A stretch of 64,000 nucleotides of DNA from the NCBI GenBank assembly GCA_029834535.1, contig JAQMWT010000110.1:24165-88164 (forward strand), read 5' to 3'. Below, piece by piece: positions 58,056-64,000 of the stretch (position 1 is its first letter; every line of letters starts with the position of its first letter). Source of the DNA: Chrysophaeum taylorii (lineage: Eukaryota > Sar > Pelagophyceae > Pelagomonadales > Pelagomonadaceae). The notes below the pieces were generated by a model that saw nothing but the letters and a program-made list of their open reading frames with translations, was not told the origin of the DNA and searched no databases. Position numbers and translations under genes: made by a program.

Positions 58056-60467
58056 ATGTCAAAACCAAAACCAATATCCACCACCGATATTTATAAGCAG
58101 GAACAAATCCTCGTTGATAAACTCAACGGTGGATTGCGCTTCCAAGACAATTCGACCAAGGTGAGTTTGCAAATTGAGATGCTTCGCAGGCATATGACAA
58201 GCCCATATGCGGATGCGTTGTTCATATATGATTCCTATGACTCATATACACGAAATGCCCAATGGAAAGATTAATGAATTAAAGTTACCCACTGGAGATG
58301 CCTTGCCTGCTCATCTCAAGACTTGGCACGTTAACTTTACCCATCAACTATCAGTTGATGCACGCAATGATCTCGAACGACTTTTCTATCAAGAGTCATA
58401 TAATCTTGTTCGACCCGAATTAAATGAGGATGTCAAGCGTGTCCTCACTTTATTAGATACCCGATTCCCTAAATCAATTGTGTATGACTCATCTCTAACC
58501 AACATATCCTTCTCAGGTCTCTCTAATGCCGATTGGATTAAACATTGCGAAACTTACGCCGGTTTCCTGTACACGTTCTTCAACCTAGAATCTCAAGAAC
58601 GCCCTGCCCTCGCCATGTGGCCGCAGTTAAAGAAGATTTATTCGTTTACTGCACACCCTAATAAATTACGTGCAGTAACGCTTTTAGCTTACCATTTCTA
58701 TGAAACAGTATCTTGTACAGATGTCACTGAACTTATATCTCAGTTTAATCGAATGTCCTTAAATGTTAATTGGTATGCTCATTTCATGTATTTGTCGAAC
58801 AACTCCTTGCTTTCCAAACTCAGGCAAATCAATTAAACCATGACGAAGCATCAATTCAATTTAATGATTCCATAATCGCACTTAAAGCTCACGAGGAGAT
58901 CTATCGTCTATATGCTAATCCCTCTGATCACGAACGCTACTCTCAGTCTTTATTGGGATGGTGCAAACTTTACGAGACACGCTCTGGGAACAAACTCGAC
59001 TCACGATCCTGAAGTTTTAAAGCTAGTTGATCCTAACGATGTTCGTCCGTTATTGGAGTTCTTGTTAAAGATATATAATGAGACAAAGTTTTCATCTAAC
59101 CGACGCTTGGATAAACCCGCATCATGGATTCCATATATCCCTGGTACTACCGCTACCAAGCCACCTAAGGTATTATTGATGGACACTATTCATCAATCTC
59201 ATGATTCTCTAAACAATGCTTACTCATTGTTAGCTACTGTTGCTGGACAGTCTGGTTTTAACGCTCGTAAGCTTCGTAATGCAAAGCAAAAGATAAAGCA
59301 TCGACAATTTCACCTCGTGATACGTCCTACTATCGTCCACCTTCAAATTATAATGTCAAAGGCACCAGTTTCGACCGTCCTGTCTACTCACAGTCCACCA
59401 ACCGCAACTCACGCTCCAATATGTCACTCATGGACAGGGCTACTTATCAAGTTGACCGTCTTCGCCGCCTGTTTGGTAAATTACAGGAAGCGAATCCCAA
59501 TCCTTCTACCGACTCCAAACTGGTACAGGAGGAAATGAAGAGCTTACTGAGTACCCTTTGGACAACCGCTTCCCAAGCTTCGACACAGTCTCTAGATCCT
59601 GATGAAGCTACTCGAGTTCATCTATACTTATCACGAGTTGATACGATGTCTAACACCATCTCGAACCTCTTAGAAGCCGATAAAGAATCTCATGTTATAG
59701 AAGAAAAGGATCAAGCTGAAATTTCTGCTCCTGCAGCGTCCCCCAGTGATGCGGAGCAGAGGGGGACTGCTGAAACAGAAAAGATGTTTCATACTTTTCT
59801 ATCTATCAAAGATGATGAAATCGATAACATTCCTCAACCGCTACTGCAGCACATAAATGCTAAAGCCCAGAATGCCATCGTTCGTCGTCAAGCTCGGGAA
59901 ACTTCTTCGCACTCCGAGCTCCCCAATAACCAACCTAACGAAGAAAATGAGGATAGTACAGATCCCCCTGTGTTGCTACCGAAATTAAACAATGGTTTTA
60001 CACTTGTCGTAGTACCTTCCGAACAAACGCAAAGTTTCATGACACAGTATATGTTTGGTCAAAGCTCTACACATGCTTGTTATGCAACAATGCTTAAATT
60101 GTACAATGAGTACAATTTACCTCTAATGACTACGCCAGGATATGCTGATGCGTGTGCCTCTCAACATGTGATTTACTTTAAACGTTACGCTGATCCAATA
60201 AATATCGTTAAACTACCCGAGTCCTTGTCGCCCGCTATCCAGACGGCTACTGATACTCAAAGTATCACTCATGCCATGATAATAAGAACCGTCATCCCCG
60301 CTCTCCCAAAGCATCCTAACGTTGGATACGTAAAGCTTGATGTTGCGCTTTTCCTACCCAAGCAAAACGAGCATAATGATCCTGATCTGCACATCATCAG
60401 CATGACTCAATGGGGAGAAGATAAGCTTGGTATACACCTTTACGGGGTTGAGTTTAAAGGACGATAA
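58056..60467 (+). pseudogene. Gag-like region of the copia-type element, several frame breaks
   Basis: The first frame (58056-58274) runs into another (58207-58836), then others (58770-59012 and 58912-59538), and finally a clean 348-codon frame (59421-60467). Each overlap looks like a small indel, because similar helical, Tyr/Asn-rich sequence continues in the next frame. No nucleocapsid CCHC knuckle was found. The last frame has a Ser/Glu-rich middle and ends DKLGIHLYGVEFKGR. The assignment as gag rests on position before the methyltransferase and integrase blocks. Confidence 0.45.
59740..59775 (+). repeat. 30-bp direct repeat shared by two parts of the element
   Basis: CCCAGTGATGCGGAGCAGAG followed by GGGGACTGCT here, and CCCAATGATGCGGCGCAGAA followed by GGGGAATGCT at about 63931-63960. 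About 26 of 30 positions agree. The copies lie 4.2 kb apart inside the same element. Confidence 0.6.
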
Positions 60468-60767
60468 TCTATCCAGAGTAAAATTGATGACAATGTCAAG
60501 ATTACTTTGTTTAGATTAAACAACTTATTCCCAATTTATTCGCTACAACAAGCTAAAGCTCGGAAAATGGAACTTCGCTCCTTACAGTTCAGACTAAGTG
60601 CCTTTAACGAACAACGCGAAATGCTTAAGCTATACCCCAACCTTCTGGAACGTGTAATTTACGTCCCGTGGCTCAAAACCATCTTGGAGTCAATGCATTC
60701 GCATTCGCAGTTGCCTTACATACGCAAGCATTTCTCACCTCCTGTATGACGCAAGGTTACTACACGC

Positions 60768-61600
60768 TTGCTCCATACGGTAACTACGTCTCCAAGTTCA
60801 CGAACACCTACTCTAACTCTACTTTGCTCCGGGATATCCACTCCTGCCTTCTTGGCTTGCGCTTCCAATGACTTGCAAATCAACATCAACGTTAAAGTTC
60901 TTGTTGAGAGCGACGAAAATCTTGCGCATATGCTACGAAGACGTTTTGGTAATTCCATCGAAGTTTTCCCGTCACTACCCAAGTTCCTTACATATCTACA
61001 TCGAGCATCGGACACTGAACGTGCAGGATATTATACTGATATAGTGGAACTGACATCTCCATGCACCAATCGCAACATAATCAACGGGAGATCCATTTCA
61101 ACTTTCGAGCGCGATATGGACGACTCCTTGTTTTCAAGTGCTCTAAGTGTACTTGAGCTTTTAAAGCCCCTCATTCTTTTTATGGAGATGACGCCACCAC
61201 ACTCTGCATCGTATGAAGATCATATACGAGTTGCTAATCTCATCTTCTCTACGATGCACTATACGGTGAATATATGTGACCGATTTCCATGTTACTTGTG
61301 TGGAGATTATCAAGCCAGAGAAAGATGGATCCTTGTTGCTCGCAAATATAATGCCGGCCATCTAGATTTGCTTTCCTGGCCTAATTAACGAGTCACTTCC
61401 TTCCTGGACATTGCAGATCACGCTAACTCCATCAGTCGCAAGTTAATTGTCGACGAACCTTGGACGCAGGTTTTCTCTGACATGCCATTCGTGTCCATAC
61501 CCAAAACTTACAGCACTTTCAGTCGCACAGGATCCGGTCGCTTAACAGTTACTGAGCTCGAAACTTTAACCATGTTGTTTCTTCGTCTGCACTCAAACAA
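60768..61600 (+). pseudogene. Cytosine-5 DNA methyltransferase domain within the retrotransposon
   Basis: The frame 60768-61388 (206 codons) shows the motif order of C5 methyltransferases: motif I LLCSGISTPAFLA, motif II VLVESDENL, motif IV TSPCTNRN with the catalytic Cys codon at 61062-61064, then DDSLFSSALSVLELLKPLIL, motif VI MEMTPP (ENV-type Glu) and motif VIII YQARERW (QxRxR). The later target-recognition/motif X part is probably in the next frame (RLTVTELETL near 61540), with a frame break near 61385. The upstream 60507-60749 is open but unassigned. The enzyme would methylate cytosine in DNA using SAM. Sequence spacing agrees with bacterial and eukaryotic C5 methylases. This copy looks broken. 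Confidence 0.8.
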
Positions 61601-63613
61601 AACAGTCGAACATCCAAGTCAAGATGAAATGGAGGGCATTTCTAACTTTCACTTAGGATTCTTAACGAATTCAAGAAAGCCCCTCTCTTGTATGAGATCT
61701 CCTATTGAACTCAAGGCTTTTGTGCTCCTCTATAATATTATGGGACGTTTGTTCCCAAACTCTACCACATTACCTGTGTCCTTTCGTATTACAACTATCG
61801 AATCTAACCAACCATCTCACAGGTTATTCTTAAATAAATCTTCTACTTCCTCCATCATTTACATCACTGGTGGAAGACACACAGGTGGAGACATCATAGT
61901 TTCTAACTCTTCTTCTAAATACCAGGCACACATAAATGCATTTGGCGAAACCTACATCTCCCAAACACATGATACAGGAATCGATAAGACTACTTATCTT
62001 ACTCCCGTTACCGGTTTTCTTTGGTTATGCCAAGCTTATCACCATCATAATGAAAATCAAGACACGCGTCGTCTAGGAAAAACATTGGTTTCCTACACTT
62101 CACCTGTGCTTCACGATTCTTTCATTTTTTACCCTCAGGAAAATCGCCTCGAGTTCATCGATAAAATTTTTGCTTTAAGTGACATGTATCTGTCTCAAAG
62201 CAGATACCTTATCTTCATCACATCCAGCGATAGGAAGATGGGCGCCAAAGTTCATTCTATATACACCCCAGCTCCTACTATTCGTGGGTTTGCTAACATG
62301 ATCCTTTACGATCCACGGCTCGATCGCATTCGACATTACTCAACTCGCGAATTGGCACGCGCCAATAATTTCACAGCGCACCAAATTAATTTTCTTCTGT
62401 CTTTGTCCCCGGACCTATGCTGTGACATAATCGCTAATGCTATTCCGGCTGGAACCTATCATGTAATCTATAAACATTTGTGTCAGATTGTCTATGACTT
62501 GCGCAAATTAACGTTATCACCATCCTTTGACCCTGATCACGCCTCTCTAACCAAAAACTACAGGTCAACCTTTTTCACAAACATCTTTCCTACTGACACA
62601 TCCTTAATATTACACCAGAGTTCCATTACAATGCTATACATCTCTAATAAAAACTTTATATGTTCTGATAATCTCGCTTCTAACCAAGAACTTCCAATAT
62701 TTCATCTCGATTCAGTGGCTCACGTCTTCCTCTCTAACACTTCATCCGCAGATATATCATCTCCTACCAAAACCAACCATATTCCTCTCATAACTCCAAG
62801 ACAGTTACATGAGAAACATGCACCCTTTGACAGAAACGTTCATGCCAGAGGCCCCCTCGCGTTTCGAGATGCTCAGCGACGTGCTACCAATTTTCACAAT
62901 ATACATCATTCCAGTGATTCCCAAGCTATAAAAGCTGTTCAGGTTATTGCCAGTCCGGGACATCATCCTTCAGATGTACCCTACCGTAAGTTCTGTGTGG
63001 ATTGTACTTTACATAAAAAACGCTTTCCTCATCCACATCATCTTACCAAGCAACCATCATTCGAAAAAGTTTTTCAACCTGGTGAAGCCTGGGCATGTGA
63101 TGGTGGTTACGTATCTGTCCTCTCGGAATGGGGATCCTTTCGCCATATCATTGTCTTCAAGTGTCTCATTTCTAAATTTTTGTTAGTGTATACTTTTGTC
63201 GTACAACCAATTCTAGCGAATTTTGTAATGCCCCCGAGTTTGTTCGCAACTTTTGCTCTACCTATGTTCATGTGCAATTAAAACAAATTTATTGTGATTC
63301 TTTTAAACCCTACTTATCTCAACATGTTACTACTCCCTTTCGTGTTGAACACGGTATTAATATGTCTGCTTTCCCCCCTTACTTACATGTTTTTAATCAT
63401 GAAGTAGAAGCCGCTGTTGGTCATATAGCAACTGCCGCGTCTACACGACTCCGGCATATGCTTAATGTATCCTATAAAGGACACCCCCTAACAGATCCGG
63501 CACCACACTACCCGTGGGCTGTTATACATGCTGTCCAATCGTACAATCTCCTTCCTAACGTTTCCCTCGAACGTATTCATAATAAAGTCCTAAGCCCCCA
63601 ACAAGTTTTGTAG
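61482..63613 (+). pseudogene. Copia-type integrase region, frameshifted
   Basis: The frame 61482-63281 (599 codons) continues from the methyltransferase tail, through about 400 residues I cannot assign, to the pre-integrase zinc site (FHNIHH...CVDCTLHKKRF, about 62900-63020). It then reaches the integrase core with its first Asp in GEAWACDGGYV (about 63097). The frame ends at 63281. The next frame (63272-63613) supplies the second Asp (IYCDSFKPY) and the Glu (NHEVEAAVGHI), so the D-D-E set exists but is split by a frame change and the frame ends at TAG 63611-63613. Beyond it, 63614-64000 has further open pieces with stops. No protease motif was confidently found. Confidence 0.7.
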
Positions 63614-64000
63614 GATCAATGTAATGTTCCCCAACACGATTACCTCAAACCTTTTGGTTCTGTTTGTTATCTACATTTGGAACCCAATGAATTTCATAAA
63701 CATGAACCTCGATGTCGTCCTTGTTATCTACTTATGTGGTTAATTATAAACCTGTTATTAATAACCCCATGTCAACCATTTAGCTGATGTTGTCCTTAAT
63801 CCTGAGAACGGCCAAGTCCGTGTTTCCTCTAAACTAACCTTTCCTCATCTTATTTCTAAATCACTTCCCGATTATGAACAACATCCCCCCGCACCTTCCT
63901 CCCCGATATCCCCTCTCTGTTCAAAAGCACCCCAATGATGCGGCGCAGAAGGGGAATGCTATGGCCCACCGACATTGAACACGAGAGGGACTTTTTCCTA

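Larger units (their letters stand above)
57350..64000 (+). mobile_element. Ty1/copia-type retrotransposon with a captured DNA methyltransferase, decayed and 3' incomplete
   Basis: Base composition drops sharply to AT-rich at about 57 kb and stays so to the window end. Successive plus-strand blocks are a gag-like region (58056-60467), a cytosine-5 DNA methyltransferase domain (about 60770-61600), a pre-integrase zinc region plus integrase (62850-63610) and the start of the post-integrase region (KPFGSVCYLHLEP-like, 63640-63720). Reverse transcriptase and the right LTR would lie beyond the window. Order and motifs fit copia, perhaps the CoDi-like lineages of microalgae. Many frame breaks mean it is not an intact element. 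The left boundary is approximate; a left LTR probably lies within 57350-58020 but cannot be paired here. Confidence 0.75.

Overview
This window is nuclear DNA from a unicellular eukaryote, most likely a GC-rich alga with compact genes. A pelagophyte- or other stramenopile-like alga is my best guess, but the lineage is inference. The reasons are spliceosomal GT-AG introns of only 38-76 nt, typical eukaryotic genes (SEC24, dynamin, two kinesins, an RBM42-type RNA-binding protein, an E2 enzyme, a PP2C phosphatase, an SOS1-like Na+/H+ exchanger), very GC-biased third codon positions, gaps of under 100 bp between some genes, and copia, hAT and Fanzor-type mobile sequences. No rRNA, tRNA or CRISPR array was recognised.

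Layout. 0-5 kb: the 3' part of a TMEM189/FAD4-type desaturase, a putative glycosyltransferase, a beta-helix fragment and a putative Fe(II)/2OG oxygenase. 5-15 kb: small transposon-like elements, a membrane protein, a Deg/HtrA protease, a sulfotransferase, a repeat-rich stretch, an ankyrin-like protein and a ribulose-phosphate-3-epimerase-like protein with altered metal ligands. 15-32 kb: RBM42-like and SEC24 genes divergent from a 77-bp gap, a PDZ protein, a broken dynamin with a C-terminal PDZ domain, a Fanzor (eukaryotic TnpB) relic, a nucleotide-sugar transporter fused to a glycosyltransferase, and a Na+/H+ exchanger with a cyclic-nucleotide-binding-like tail. 32-40 kb: an E2 enzyme, two hAT relics, a secreted protein of unknown function, a broken NADAR gene and a NAD(P)-binding protein. 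40-46 kb: a kinesin-8 gene interrupted by an intein. 46-57 kb: a frameshifted methyltransferase, repeats, a PP2C, a kinesin-3-like FHA kinesin, a PCMT-like protein with an F-box-like tail and a small basic protein. 57-64 kb: an AT-rich, decayed Ty1/copia-type retrotransposon that carries a cytosine-5 DNA methyltransferase domain and runs off the window end.

The main discovery candidate is the kinesin-8 intein (42501-44674, minus strand). It is about 712 aa, has full Hint-domain hallmarks and two LAGLIDADG motifs, and sits in the most conserved part of the motor domain. A 38-nt spliceosomal intron lies inside the intein coding sequence, so making this motor would need both RNA splicing and protein splicing. 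The second is the methyltransferase-bearing copia element. The third is the Fanzor relic. Several other genes carry single-base frameshifts, so assembly indels should be excluded before any of them is called a pseudogene.
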